Notes: a model not told the origin generated them from the letters alone. A DNA stretch of 64,000 bases from an uncultured Acidobacteriia bacterium (GCA_903851195.1 CAINNJ010000001.1:86106-150105), one strand, 5' to 3'. Counted from the stretch's first letter, positions 6,974 to 16,789 are shown. Numbers and translations are program-made.

Positions 6974-9733
6974 GTGCGGCGTCTCTTCCTGTTTCTGATT
7001 CTTGCCCCTTCCCTGCTCGCGCAAAGTTCGCTGACCGGGCGTGTGACGGACGAATCGGGCGCGGTGGTTCCCCGGGCTTCCGTCACCCTCACCAGCGCGG
7101 GCGGAGCGAAGAAAGCGGTCGCGGCAGCAGACGGCGTCTACATCTTCACAGGTCTGGTTCCGGCCGACTACAAAGTGAGCGCGGTCGCGCCCGCGTTGGT
7201 GATGCCCCAACCCGTCACCGTCACAGTTCGCCCCGGGCCGAACACGCTTGACCTGCAGCTCCATGTGGCCGCAGCCGCGCAACAGGTCACCGTGACGGAC
7301 AACGCCGGGCCGGCGCTCAGCACGGAAGCCTCGAACAACGCCAGCGCAACGATCATTAAAGGCGAAGACCTGGATGCCCTGTCCGACGATCCGGCCGATC
7401 TGCAGGCGGATCTCGAAGCGCTGGCCGGCCCCGCGGCGGGACCTGGCGGCGGCGCCATCTTTGTCGACGGTTTCAGCGGCGGCCAGTTGCCGCCCAAGGA
7501 ATCGATTCGCGAAATCCGCATCAATTCGAATCCTTTTTCTCCCGAATACGACAAACTGGGCTACGGGCGAATCGAGATTTTCACCAAACCGGGTTCGGAT
7601 AGGTTTCACGGCTCGGTCGGCTACAATTTCGCCACGGATAAGTGGAATTCGCGCAATCCGTACAGCGCGCAGAAAGCGCCGCTGCTGCTGCAGGAGTCGG
7701 AGAACAGCCTGAGCGGCCCGCTGACGAAGAAGAGTTCCTTCACCTCCGACCTGGAGTATCAGGCGGTGGACAACGGCTCCATCACGAACGGCGTGATCCT
7801 CGATGCGGCCACGCAGATGCCCGCCGCTTTTTCGTCCGTGCTGAAAACTCCGCAAAGGCACATCCTGGTGGGCCCGCATGTCGATTATCAGATCGACGAC
7901 GACAACACTCTCGGCCTGCGCTACCTCTACACGCGCGCCGATATTAAAGACGGCGGCATCGGCAGTTTCGACCTGATTTCACGCGGCACCCATACGCTGC
8001 ACACGTTCGATACCGCGCAGATCGTGGAGACGTCCGTGCACGGCACGCTGGTCAACGAAACGCGTTTTCAGTACTTCCGTTCCGCGCTGACGAACACCGC
8101 GAACACCGTCGCGCCGGTGATTCAGGTACTCGGCGCGTTCACCGGCGGCGGCGCCACCACCAGCCACGGCAGCGATCTGCAGAACAGTTATGAACTGCAG
8201 AACTACACGTCGAAACTGCGCGCCACGCACTTCTTCCGCTTCGGCGTGCGGCTTCGCGGTCAGAGCGACGACAGTTCCTCCCCGGCGAATTTCAACGGAA
8301 CGTTTACGTTCTCCTCCATCGATCAATACCGGAAAGGGCTGCCTTCGCAGTTTTCGATCAGCGGCGGGAAACCGGAGATCGCGCTGCACCAGTGGGACAC
8401 CGGCCTGTTCTTCGGCGACGACTGGAAACTGCGCCCGAACCTCACCGTTAATCTCGGCATGCGCTATGAGACGCAAACGAACATTCACGACTGGCGGGAT
8501 TTCGCTCCCCGCGTGGCGTTCGCCTGGGCTCCCGGCTCACTAAAAGGCAAGTCGGGAAAAACCGTGCTGCGTGGCGGCTTCGGCCTGTTCTATGACCGGT
8601 TCCCGCTGGCCAACTCCCTCACGGCGGCGCGTTTCAACGGCGTCGTGCAGCAGCAATATGTGGTGACGAATCCGGGCTTTTATCCGGTCATTCCGTCGCT
8701 CGCGTCGCTCAGCGCCAGCCAGTCCACGCAGACGGTCTATCAGATCGACAAGAACCTGCGCGCCCCCTATATCGCGCAATCCGCGCTGACGCTGGAGCGG
8801 CAACTGCCACGCAACACAACGCTGGCGCTGACGTATACGAACTCGCACTCCGTGCACGTCTTCCGTTCGCTCGATATCAATCCGCCCGCGACGCACCCCT
8901 ACGGCACGCAGGGCCCGATCTTCCTCATGTCGTCTTCCGGCCTGTACAACCAGAATCAGCTGATCGCGAACGTGAACGCGAAACTCAGCGCGGGCGTCTC
9001 CCTGTTCGGCTATTACACGCTGAACCGGGCCCGCAGCGATTCGGACGGCATCGGCACGTTCCCGGCCAATCCTTACAATTACGCAGGCGAATACGGGCCG
9101 GCGGCCACGGATATCCGGCAGCGATTCCTGGTCGGCGGCACGATTTATCTGCGCTGGAATATCCGGCTGAATCCGCTGTTCACGCTGCAATCCGGCGCGC
9201 CCTTCAACATTACGACCGGGCAGGATCTCTACGGCACCACCCTGTTCACGGCGCGGCCCGGGATCGCCACGGATCCCACGCTCCCCGGCGTGATCCGCAC
9301 AGCTTATGGACTGCTCGATCCGAATCCCGCAGCAGGTGAAAAAATCGTGCCGCGAAATGACGGCCGAGGGCCGGAGATCGTGAGCTTCAATCTGCGCGTC
9401 GGACGGACATGGGGTTTCGGTCCGGAGAAAGGCGGCGGTGGCGCGGTGCGGTCTTCCAGAGATTCCGGACCGGCCACCGGCCCCGCGCTCTCCGCTCCAA
9501 CCGGAAACCGCGGCCTGTTCAATCAGCCCTCCACCCCGCGAAAATACAATCTCACCGTGGCGATGTCCACGCGCAATTTGCTGAATCACACCAATCCGGG
9601 ACCAATTATCGGAAATATCAGTTCGCCATTGTTCGGTCGCTCCAATCAGATGGCCGGCACTCCGAACGGAGAAGGCTTTTCCGAAGCGGCCAATAACCGC
9701 CGTCTGGAGTTGCAGCTGAGGTTCGTCTATTGA
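6974..9733 (+). CDS. Oar-like TonB-dependent receptor with carboxypeptidase-regulatory domain
   Basis: A 919-residue outer membrane protein starting at GTG 6974. It has a signal peptide (RRLFLFLILAPSLLAQ), an N-terminal carboxypeptidase-regulatory-like beta-sandwich (GRVTDESGAVVPRASV, about residues 20-100), a plug region (about 110-230, with FVDGFSGGQLPP) and a long beta-barrel ending in an aromatic residue (LQLRFVY), as outer membrane proteins do. This architecture is expanded in Acidobacteriota and is thought to import glycans or other large ligands. It has a paralogue at 19553-22624 with the same plug motif. A short gene overlaps its stop and an alpha-galactosidase follows, so a carbohydrate-uptake role is plausible but inferred. 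Confidence 0.92.
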   Translation: MRRLFLFLILAPSLLAQSSLTGRVTDESGAVVPRASVTLTSAGGAKKAVAAADGVYIFTGLVPADYKVSAVAPALVMPQPVTVTVRPGPNTLDLQLHVAAAAQQVTVTDNAGPALSTEASNNASATIIKGEDLDALSDDPADLQADLEALAGPAAGPGGGAIFVDGFSGGQLPPKESIREIRINSNPFSPEYDKLGYGRIEIFTKPGSDRFHGSVGYNFATDKWNSRNPYSAQKAPLLLQESENSLSGPLTKKSSFTSDLEYQAVDNGSITNGVILDAATQMPAAFSSVLKTPQRHILVGPHVDYQIDDDNTLGLRYLYTRADIKDGGIGSFDLISRGTHTLHTFDTAQIVETSVHGTLVNETRFQYFRSALTNTANTVAPVIQVLGAFTGGGATTSHGSDLQNSYELQNYTSKLRATHFFRFGVRLRGQSDDSSSPANFNGTFTFSSIDQYRKGLPSQFSISGGKPEIALHQWDTGLFFGDDWKLRPNLTVNLGMRYETQTNIHDWRDFAPRVAFAWAPGSLKGKSGKTVLRGGFGLFYDRFPLANSLTAARFNGVVQQQYVVTNPGFYPVIPSLASLSASQSTQTVYQIDKNLRAPYIAQSALTLERQLPRNTTLALTYTNSHSVHVFRSLDINPPATHPYGTQGPIFLMSSSGLYNQNQLIANVNAKLSAGVSLFGYYTLNRARSDSDGIGTFPANPYNYAGEYGPAATDIRQRFLVGGTIYLRWNIRLNPLFTLQSGAPFNITTGQDLYGTTLFTARPGIATDPTLPGVIRTAYGLLDPNPAAGEKIVPRNDGRGPEIVSFNLRVGRTWGFGPEKGGGGAVRSSRDSGPATGPALSAPTGNRGLFNQPSTPRKYNLTVAMSTRNLLNHTNPGPIIGNISSPLFGRSNQMAGTPNGEGFSEAANNRRLELQLRFVY

Positions 9734-10158
9734 CTCCGCGTCCGGACTTCACGGGTACCTGGAAGCTCAACCGTGGCGAGAGCGAGTTCGGTTTCCTGCT
9801 AACGCCGCGTCTGCGCGTGGACACAATCGAACATGCCGAACCGGCGATTCGCATCGTCACCCGGCAGATTGATTCCAACGGCGACCAGACCGTCGAGCGA
9901 TCGCTGACCATCGGCGGCGAGCCGGTCGAAGTTGTGATTCTCAACCGCGTTCGGCACGTTTCGGCGCGCTGGGACGGCGATGAACTTCTGCTCGAAACCC
10001 GTTCCGTCGTCAGCGGGACGGAGCGCCTGCTCGAAGACCGCTGGTCACTCGACGCGGAGCGGAAGCGCGTCACCGTCACACGAGTTCATCATCAGCCCGG
10101 AGGCGCGGTTCGTCAGGTGTTGCGGTTCCGCGCGCTTTCCCCGCAGGGCATAGAATGA
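9730..10158 (+). CDS. Hypothetical protein with lipocalin-like beta pattern
   Basis: A 142-residue protein beginning at TTG 9730, overlapped with the TonB receptor stop as TTGA, so translation is probably coupled. It opens DFTGTWKLNRGES, a motif common in small Acidobacteriota proteins with a lipocalin-like beta barrel, then alternates strand-forming and charged residues. No signal peptide is visible, so it may be cytoplasmic, or the true start may lie elsewhere. Only 6 bases separate it from the alpha-galactosidase, so receptor, this protein and enzyme look like one operon. Function unknown. Confidence 0.65.
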   Translation: MTPRPDFTGTWKLNRGESEFGFLLTPRLRVDTIEHAEPAIRIVTRQIDSNGDQTVERSLTIGGEPVEVVILNRVRHVSARWDGDELLLETRSVVSGTERLLEDRWSLDAERKRVTVTRVHHQPGGAVRQVLRFRALSPQGIE

Positions 10159-10164
10159 CGGCAG

Positions 10165-12330
10165 ATGCGTCTCTCGTGCCTTCTCCCGTTCCTCTTCACG
10201 CCGCTCTTATTCGGGCAGTCTCATATCGAGTACTCCGCCGCGAAAAAGATCTGGCTGCTGCATACCGAATCGAGCGCGTATGCCGTGGGTGTCAATCCGC
10301 GCGGTGAACTGGAGAACCTCTACTGGGGTGGTCCGCTGTGGCGTCAGGACGACGTTCCGGCCGCGACCGGCGGGCGCGAGTTATCGAGCTTCGATCCGCC
10401 CCAATCGGTGATCAACGAAGAGTTCGAAGGCTGGGGCGGCACGCGGTATCTGGAGCCTGCCGTCAAGATCACAAGGGCGGATGGCGGACGCGATCTGGTG
10501 CTGCACTACGCCTCCCACACCATCCAGGGCGACGACCTGAAAATCGTTCTCAAAGACTTGAAGGACGATCTGTTTGTCACGCTGAACTATCACGTCTACG
10601 CCGCCGAAGGCATCATCCGCAAGACGGCGCTGATCGAGAACAAAACGAGGCAGGCGATCAGCGTGGAAAGCCTGCAGTCCGGCGCCTGGTACATGCCCCA
10701 CGGAGAGGGCTACCGGCTGTCGTACGTCACGGGACGCTGGGCCGCCGAAAGCCAGTTGACACGGGAGCCCATCCACACGGGCACGAAAATTCTGGAGAAC
10801 CGCAAAGGCCACACCAGCCACAACTTCAATCCGTGGTTCGCGGTGGACGAGGGCTCGGCGTCGGAAGAGAACGGCCGTGTCTGGTTCGGCGCGCTGGGCT
10901 GGTCCGGCAACTGGCGCATCGCCGTGGAGCAGACGCCGTACGCGCAGGTGCGTGTGACCGGCGGCCTGAATACCTTCGATTTCGCGGCGCCGCTCAAGCC
11001 GGGCGAATCGCTCGAATCGCCTCCCTTCTATGGCGGTTTTTCGGCGGAGGGCTTCGGTGGCATGTCGCGCCGGATGCACCGGTTCGAGCTTACCGACATT
11101 CTGCCGCACGGTCTGGAAGCGAGACTGCGTCCCGTGCTGTACAACTCCTGGGAAGCGACCACGTTCGCGGTGGATGAGCCGGGTCAGCGTGCGCTCGCCG
11201 AAAAGGCCGCGAAGCTGGGCGTGGAACTGTTCGTGATGGACGACGGCTGGTTTGGCAAGCGCAACAACGACCACGCGGGCCTCGGCGACTGGACCGTAAA
11301 TCCGCAGAAATTTCCAAACGGTCTGGAGCCGCTGGCCAACTACGTGAAATCTCTGGGCATGGATTTCGGGCTGTGGGTGGAGCCGGAGATGGTGAATCCG
11401 GACAGCGACCTGTACCGCGCGCACCCGGACTGGGCCATGCACTCCGGCGACCGGCCGCGCAGCGAACTGCGCAACCAGCTGGTGCTGAATCTCGCGCGCG
11501 GCGATGTCCGTGAGTACATTTTCGGCGTGCTGGACAAACTGGCCACGCAATACCCGATCCGTTATTTCAAATGGGACATGAACCGCCCCTTCGCGGAGCC
11601 CGGCTGGGAAAACGTCGCGGAACCGAAAGAGCTCTGGCTGCAATACGTGAAGAATGTCTACGAGATCATCGACCGCCTGCGCGCGAAGCATCCGAATCTG
11701 GAGATCGAGTCCTGCTCGGGCGGCGGCGGGCGCATCGACCTGGGCATCCTGCGGCGCGTGGAAGAGGTCTGGACTTCCGACAACACGGAGGCCTTCGACC
11801 GGCTCGGCATCCAGTACGGCTTCAGCCAGATGAACGCGCCGAAGATCATGTCCGCCTGGGTGACGGACGTGCCGAACATGAATGACCGGAGCACGCCGCT
11901 GAAGTACCGGTTTCTGGTAGCCATGCAGGGCGCGCTGGGCGTGGGCGCGAACCTCAACAAGTGGACGCCGGCGGACGACAAGCTCGCTACGGACATGATC
12001 GCCGCTTACAAGCGAATTCGGGCCACCGTGCAGGAGGGCAATCTGTATCGGCTGCTCTCACCGCAGTCCGGCGAACTGACGGCGAATCAATATGTATCGC
12101 AGGACGGCAAACAGGCCGTGCTGTTCGCGTTCCTGCATTCGCAACAGTACCGGCAGACGCCGCCGCCCATCCGCCTTGCAGGACTGGATGCGAAGGCGAT
12201 CTATCGCGTGCAGGTGCTCGGTCTGTTAGGCACGCAGCAGTTCAGTGGCGCGTATCTGATGCAGAACGGGGTCAGCGTGAGGCTGGCCGGTGATTACGAC
12301 AGCACGGCGCTGATTCTGGAACGCCTGTAA
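10165..12330 (+). CDS. Secreted alpha-galactosidase, glycoside hydrolase family 36
   Basis: A 721-residue enzyme with a signal peptide (MRLSCLLPFLFTPLLFGQ). It has the GH36 layout: an N-terminal beta-supersandwich, a central (beta/alpha)8 barrel and a C-terminal beta domain. Barrel motifs include FVMDDGWFGKRN, LWVEPEMVNPDSDLYR and FKWDMNRP, whose Asp (about residue 471) is the expected nucleophile. SCSGGGGRIDLG is followed by TSDNTEAFDR, whose Asp (about 539) is the expected acid/base. It should release terminal alpha-galactose from raffinose-type sugars or galactomannan in the periplasm. It lies directly after a TonB receptor and a small protein, suggesting a glycan-use operon. Its 3' end overlaps the convergent sulfotransferase by 37 bases. 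Confidence 0.93.
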   Translation: MRLSCLLPFLFTPLLFGQSHIEYSAAKKIWLLHTESSAYAVGVNPRGELENLYWGGPLWRQDDVPAATGGRELSSFDPPQSVINEEFEGWGGTRYLEPAVKITRADGGRDLVLHYASHTIQGDDLKIVLKDLKDDLFVTLNYHVYAAEGIIRKTALIENKTRQAISVESLQSGAWYMPHGEGYRLSYVTGRWAAESQLTREPIHTGTKILENRKGHTSHNFNPWFAVDEGSASEENGRVWFGALGWSGNWRIAVEQTPYAQVRVTGGLNTFDFAAPLKPGESLESPPFYGGFSAEGFGGMSRRMHRFELTDILPHGLEARLRPVLYNSWEATTFAVDEPGQRALAEKAAKLGVELFVMDDGWFGKRNNDHAGLGDWTVNPQKFPNGLEPLANYVKSLGMDFGLWVEPEMVNPDSDLYRAHPDWAMHSGDRPRSELRNQLVLNLARGDVREYIFGVLDKLATQYPIRYFKWDMNRPFAEPGWENVAEPKELWLQYVKNVYEIIDRLRAKHPNLEIESCSGGGGRIDLGILRRVEEVWTSDNTEAFDRLGIQYGFSQMNAPKIMSAWVTDVPNMNDRSTPLKYRFLVAMQGALGVGANLNKWTPADDKLATDMIAAYKRIRATVQEGNLYRLLSPQSGELTANQYVSQDGKQAVLFAFLHSQQYRQTPPPIRLAGLDAKAIYRVQVLGLLGTQQFSGAYLMQNGVSVRLAGDYDSTALILERL

Positions 12331-12884
12331 AGAGCGGGGTCGACCGCGGCGGCCATGGCGGATTCGTCGAGTCCTCCGCCCACGAAGGCGTTGAGTGCAT
12401 TCGCGACTTCACGCGGAGACCTGAGACAAGCCGAGTGCTCCACTTCGAGGACTGTGAAGTTCGGTTGCGAGCGCAGCCATTGGATGATAGCCGTCATCTC
12501 CCGGGCGAAGATACCGGCCATTTGCGCCTCACTCAAACCCGCGCCGGCCTTTCCGGTACGCTGCAGCATGGCGCCCTGGCTGGCGACCACTTCCCGGAGA
12601 TCCCGCCGCATCAGGATCACCCGATAGCTGTGCGCGGGAGGCAGGTCCCGCAGCAACACATAAACCATTTTGACGGCTTTCCCGCGCGCATCGGCGAGCC
12701 ACGCGGAGTCGGTCTTCGTGCGTTTCACCGGTTCGAACTCGAAGTACCCGCGCGGATTGTCCTCGTCCGCCAGCCGAACGCCATCCGTGAGCAGCGGCAT
12801 CCCGCCCCCCCCCAGCATCTGCATCATCAAGGAAGTGCCGGAGCGCGGCAGCCCGGACACGATGGTCACAAAATCGCGCGCCAT
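12294..12884 (-). CDS. Sulfotransferase-family P-loop protein
   Basis: A 196-residue protein. It begins with VSGLPRSGTSLMMQML, the 5'-phosphosulfate-binding loop of sulfotransferases that use PAPS; RVILMRRDLREVVASQ resembles the 3'-phosphate-binding strand-helix. It is somewhat short for the family, though bacterial members of this size exist. Its ATG is immediately next to the stop of proline dehydrogenase, so the two are transcribed together. Substrate unknown, and some family members may not use PAPS. Confidence 0.8.
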   Translation of the reverse strand: MARDFVTIVSGLPRSGTSLMMQMLGGGGMPLLTDGVRLADEDNPRGYFEFEPVKRTKTDSAWLADARGKAVKMVYVLLRDLPPAHSYRVILMRRDLREVVASQGAMLQRTGKAGAGLSEAQMAGIFAREMTAIIQWLRSQPNFTVLEVEHSACLRSPREVANALNAFVGGGLDESAMAAAVDPALYRRSRISAVLS

Positions 12885-13799
12885 TCAGCGCCTCAGCAGA
12901 TTGCGCGCCAGGAACAACAGGTTGGCCGGCCGCTCGGCCAGTCTTCGCATGAAATAGGGATACCAGGCCTCGCCAAAGGGAACGTAGAGCCGCAGACGAT
13001 ACCCATCCTGAACCAGCCGCGTCTGCAGGTCGCGGCGAATGCCATACAACATCTGGAATTCGAAGCTGTCGTGCGCGATCTTCTGGTTCGCGACAAAACG
13101 CCGCGCGCTCGCGATCATGCGTTCGTCGTGCGTCGCGATGGCGGGATAACGGCCTTCCAGCAACAGCCGTTCGGCCAGCCGCAGATAGTTGCGGTCCACG
13201 TCGGCTTTGTCGGCGAACGCGACTTCCGCCGGTTCCAGATAAGCGCCCTTGCAGAGTCGGACCCGGATCTGTTTTCCGATCAGCGTATCGACATCGGCCG
13301 CGCTGCGGCGAAGGTAAGACTGAATCACCGTGCCACAGGCTCCGTAACGCGCGTGCAGGCGTTTCACGATGCCGAGAGTGCGTTCCGTATAAGCGCTCGA
13401 CTCCATGTCGATACGCACAAAGCCGCCCGTGCGCGCCGCGACTTCGACCAGGGCGGCCACGTTCTCCTCGCAGGCTTCGGTCGAGAAATCCAGGCCGAAC
13501 TGCGTGAGTTTCACCGAAACGTTGGGCTCCAGACCGGATTCGCGCAGCCCGGCCAGCATCCGGAGATACATGTCCCGGCACGCGGCGGCTTCGTCCAGCG
13601 ACTTGACATTCTCACCGAGATAATCGAGCGTGGCCGTGATGCCGTCTCCCCGTATCTTGCGGCAGACGGACAGGGCTTCGTCGAGCGTGCTGCCGGCGAT
13701 GAAGCGCGAGGAAAGCTTGCGCGCCACAGGCGACGTTTCGGCCCATTTACGGAATCCCGGCTGCTGCGACAGATAAAGGAGTGTTCGGCGCAACGGCAT
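12885..13799 (-). CDS. Proline dehydrogenase
   Basis: A 304-residue monofunctional flavoenzyme that oxidises proline to pyrroline-5-carboxylate, passing electrons to the respiratory chain. The start chosen is ATG 13799 (MPLRRTLLYLSQQPGF); the frame is open much further upstream but that part lies antisense to the cytochrome gene. Family blocks are visible: VSVKLTQFGLD, then FVRIDMESSAYTERTL, the strand RVRLCKGAYLEP and, near the end, LYVPFGEAWYPYFMRRLAERP, the last being the signature that contacts proline. No P5C dehydrogenase gene is nearby, as is usual for the short form. It shares a junction with the sulfotransferase and is divergent from the cytochrome gene. Confidence 0.93.
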   Translation of the reverse strand: MPLRRTLLYLSQQPGFRKWAETSPVARKLSSRFIAGSTLDEALSVCRKIRGDGITATLDYLGENVKSLDEAAACRDMYLRMLAGLRESGLEPNVSVKLTQFGLDFSTEACEENVAALVEVAARTGGFVRIDMESSAYTERTLGIVKRLHARYGACGTVIQSYLRRSAADVDTLIGKQIRVRLCKGAYLEPAEVAFADKADVDRNYLRLAERLLLEGRYPAIATHDERMIASARRFVANQKIAHDSFEFQMLYGIRRDLQTRLVQDGYRLRLYVPFGEAWYPYFMRRLAERPANLLFLARNLLRR

Positions 13800-13847
13800 C
13801 CGCTTTGATGATAGGGCATGAACCGGGCGTGAGTTAAGATCGGGAAC

Positions 13848-16052
13848 ATGGTGTTCGCGGCGGTGCTGTCCCTGCTGGCGGGATCGGTGATTCTGTCGGC
13901 GCAGACTCCCGCTGAAAGCGATTACGCCGACCCGGCCACCTGCGCGCAGTGCCATCCCAAAATAGCCGCCACGTATGCGCGAACCGGCATGGCCCGGTCG
14001 TTTTACCGGCCCGCGACTTTGCCCGATCTTTCGCCCTCCCCGGCGCGCTATTTCCACGAACCTTCGGGCACCTGGTACTCGATGGAGCAACGCGGCGGAG
14101 AGACGTGGCAGCGCCGCTGGCGCATCGGCCCGGACGGCAAAGAGATCGACGTCGCGGAAACCCGGGCGGATTATGTGATGGGCTCGGGCAACCACGTGCG
14201 CACCTATCTGAACAAGACCGCGCGCGGCACGCTGGTGGAACTGCCGCTCGCCTGGTACGCGGAAAAGGGCGGTTTCTGGGCCATGAATCCGGGTCATGAC
14301 CGGCCGTACGCGCTGCCGCCCCGCACGGTCGCGTATGAGTGCATGTTCTGTCACAACGCCTATCCGAAGGTGCCGGCGGGCCATGCCGAACCGGGCAGCG
14401 AACCGGTCTATGCAGGCGCGCTGCCCGAAGGCATCGATTGCCAGCGCTGTCACGGCCCCGGCGCGAAACACGTCCAGGCCGCCGGGAAGGCGGGCGCGAA
14501 CGCGGCGGAGATCCGGCAGGCGATTCTGAACCCCGCGCGCTTGACCAAGGACCGCCAGATGGAGGTCTGTTACCAATGCCACCTCGAGACCACCAGCCAG
14601 GCGCTTCCGCATTCGATTCAGCGGTATGGCCGCGAGCCGTTTTCTTACAATCCGGCGGAACCGCTGGGGAATTTCCTGCTGTTCTTCGACCACGCGCCGG
14701 GCAGCAAGTATGAGAACGATTTCGAGATCGCGCACTCGGCTTACCGGCTGAGAAAATCGAAATGCTTTCTCGACAGCAAGTCCGCCATGACGTGCACCAC
14801 CTGCCACGATCCGCACGATGTGCCGCACGGGGACGCGGCGCTACAGCACTACAACGGCGTCTGCCAGAGTTGCCATGGCGCGGCATTTCGCCAGCGGATC
14901 TCCGCCGGGAAACACACGGCGGAAGACAACTGCGTCGGGTGCCACATGCCGAAGCGGCGCACGATGGACGTCGTCCACGTGGTGATGACGGACCACTATA
15001 TCCAGCGCCGTCCACCCGCCGGCGACCTGCTCGCGCCACTTGCGGAACGCCACGAGACCCCGGCGGACCAGTATCGAGGCGCGGTAGTGCCTTACTATCC
15101 GCCCGCGACACCCGCCAGGCCCGAGAATTCCCTCTATGCTGCGGTGGCGCAGGGCCGGGCGGCCCGCCTGGCCGCGGAGATCGCAAAACAGAAGCCTTCG
15201 CGCCCGGAGTTCTATGTCGAACTCGGGCTGGCCTGGCTCGCGGAGAACCGGCCGCGCGAGGCCGTTACGGCACTGGAAGAAGCGGTGCGGCGCGAACCTC
15301 GTTCGCCCGTCGCGCAACTCGATCTCGCCGAAGCGCTGACCCGCGCCGGGCAACCCGCCCGCGCGCTCGACGTCCTCAACCGGGCCGTGAAAAGCAATCC
15401 GGAGGACGCCCTGCTCTGGTATCAGCTGGGCCTCTCGCTCTCGAACGCGGACCGCCCCGACGAGGCGTTCCCCGCGTTGCAAAAAGCGGTCTCGCTGGAC
15501 CCCCTGCTGGCCGAAGCGTGGAGCCTGCAGGGGACTTCGCTCGCTTCCCACGGTCAAATGGAGAACGCCGAAACCGCCTTTCGCGCCGCCCTGCGCGCCG
15601 AACCGGATCACGCGGAATCCCTGGGAAATCTCGCCCATCTGCTGTCCGCCGCGGGAGACCTGCCCCAAGCCGAATACTACTTCGCGCGCGCCATCCGCAT
15701 GAAACCGGACGACGCGGAGGTGCGCGTCAACTATGCCGTGACGCTGGCCGGCCTGAACCGGCCCGAAGAAGCGCTGCAACAGGCCGAAGCAGCCGTCAAG
15801 GCGGACCCGAAATCGCCCGACGCGCACAACTTCCTGGGAACCTTGCTCGCTCGCGGGAATCAGCCCGACGCGGCCCTGCGGGAATTTCTGGCCGCGACGA
15901 GCCTGCGCCCGGATTTCGGCCTCGCCCACCTGAACGCCGCCGCGATTCTCGCCTCGAAAGGCGACACCGCCGCCGCGCGCACGCATCTGGAACAGGCGGC
16001 GCGGGACGCCGACGAGAAAATCCGCCAGCGCGCCCTGCGCCAGTTACGTTAA
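13848..16052 (+). CDS. Secreted heptaheme cytochrome c fused to TPR repeats
   Basis: A 734-residue protein with a signal peptide (about residues 1-24). The first half has seven CxxCH c-type heme sites, at about residues 32 (CAQCH), 165 (CMFCH), 198 (CQRCH), 241 (CYQCH), 316 (CTTCH), 339 (CQSCH) and 362 (CVGCH). Their layout resembles cytochrome c554/NrfA-like multiheme proteins. From about residue 440 the protein is a run of tetratricopeptide repeats (helix pairs such as AWSLQGTSLASHGQMENAETAF). It is probably periplasmic or at the outer surface, moving electrons while the TPR part docks a partner. No quinol dehydrogenase or partner reductase is adjacent. The stop shares bases with the convergent response regulator. 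Confidence 0.9.
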   Translation: MVFAAVLSLLAGSVILSAQTPAESDYADPATCAQCHPKIAATYARTGMARSFYRPATLPDLSPSPARYFHEPSGTWYSMEQRGGETWQRRWRIGPDGKEIDVAETRADYVMGSGNHVRTYLNKTARGTLVELPLAWYAEKGGFWAMNPGHDRPYALPPRTVAYECMFCHNAYPKVPAGHAEPGSEPVYAGALPEGIDCQRCHGPGAKHVQAAGKAGANAAEIRQAILNPARLTKDRQMEVCYQCHLETTSQALPHSIQRYGREPFSYNPAEPLGNFLLFFDHAPGSKYENDFEIAHSAYRLRKSKCFLDSKSAMTCTTCHDPHDVPHGDAALQHYNGVCQSCHGAAFRQRISAGKHTAEDNCVGCHMPKRRTMDVVHVVMTDHYIQRRPPAGDLLAPLAERHETPADQYRGAVVPYYPPATPARPENSLYAAVAQGRAARLAAEIAKQKPSRPEFYVELGLAWLAENRPREAVTALEEAVRREPRSPVAQLDLAEALTRAGQPARALDVLNRAVKSNPEDALLWYQLGLSLSNADRPDEAFPALQKAVSLDPLLAEAWSLQGTSLASHGQMENAETAFRAALRAEPDHAESLGNLAHLLSAAGDLPQAEYYFARAIRMKPDDAEVRVNYAVTLAGLNRPEEALQQAEAAVKADPKSPDAHNFLGTLLARGNQPDAALREFLAATSLRPDFGLAHLNAAAILASKGDTAAARTHLEQAARDADEKIRQRALRQLR

Positions 16053-16789
16053 ACCGCGGGCTTCTGCGGAAAGGCGAGGAACCGGTAGCCCACGCCGCGC
16101 ACAGCCAGCAGATGCTGCGGTTTGCCAGGGTCATCCTCGATATATTTGCGCAGGCGGACGATGAAATTATCGAGCGCGCGCGTGTCGGTGTCTTCGCGAA
16201 GTCCCCACACTTCCTCCAGCATTTCGCCCCTGGACACCGGCCGCCCTGCGTGGGTAATCAGGTACCGCAGGACGTTCATTTCCATCAGAGTCAGCGGGAA
16301 TATCTGGTCGCGGACGCGCAGTTCCAGCAGGTCGAAGTAAACCGTCTTGTCGCCAAAACTGAACGATTCGGCAAGATCGGGCGGCGGGGCGGCCTTGAGG
16401 GCATCGCGCCGCAGCCACTCGCCGCGCCGCAACAGACCGCGGATGCGCGCGATCAGAATCTCCAGGTCGAACGGCTTGGTCAGGTAGTCGTCGGCGCCGG
16501 CCGAGAAACCGCTGAGCACGTCCTGCGAATGGTCGCGCGCGGTCAGCATCAAAGTGGGCACATACTGCCCCGCGCCCCGCATTTCCGCCACCACCGCGAA
16601 GCCATCCTTGCCGGGCAGCATGACGTCGAGCACCACGATATCGAACGGCTGCCGCTTCTCACCGATGAGCAATTCCAGCGCGCTCTCGCCATTGTCAACC
16701 ACTTCCACCGTGTAGCCTTCCTGCTCCAGATTGAAGCGGAGCCCCTCGGCCAGGTGCGCCTCATCTTCCACCACCAGGACGCGTTTCAT
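16049..16789 (-). CDS. OmpR/PhoB-type response regulator
   Basis: A 246-residue two-component regulator. The receiver domain (about residues 1-120) has the acidic pair in VVEDEAHL, the phospho-acceptor Asp in DIVVLDVMLPGKDG, Thr in MLTARD and Lys in DDYLTKPFD. A winged-helix DNA-binding domain follows, with VSRGEMLEEVWG and a recognition helix and wing ending DPGKPQHLLAVRGVGYRF. It overlaps its histidine kinase by 4 bases (ATGA), so the pair is cotranslated. With a lipid desaturase upstream in the same operon it may respond to membrane state; that is inference. Confidence 0.94.
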   Translation of the reverse strand: MKRVLVVEDEAHLAEGLRFNLEQEGYTVEVVDNGESALELLIGEKRQPFDIVVLDVMLPGKDGFAVVAEMRGAGQYVPTLMLTARDHSQDVLSGFSAGADDYLTKPFDLEILIARIRGLLRRGEWLRRDALKAAPPPDLAESFSFGDKTVYFDLLELRVRDQIFPLTLMEMNVLRYLITHAGRPVSRGEMLEEVWGLREDTDTRALDNFIVRLRKYIEDDPGKPQHLLAVRGVGYRFLAFPQKPAV

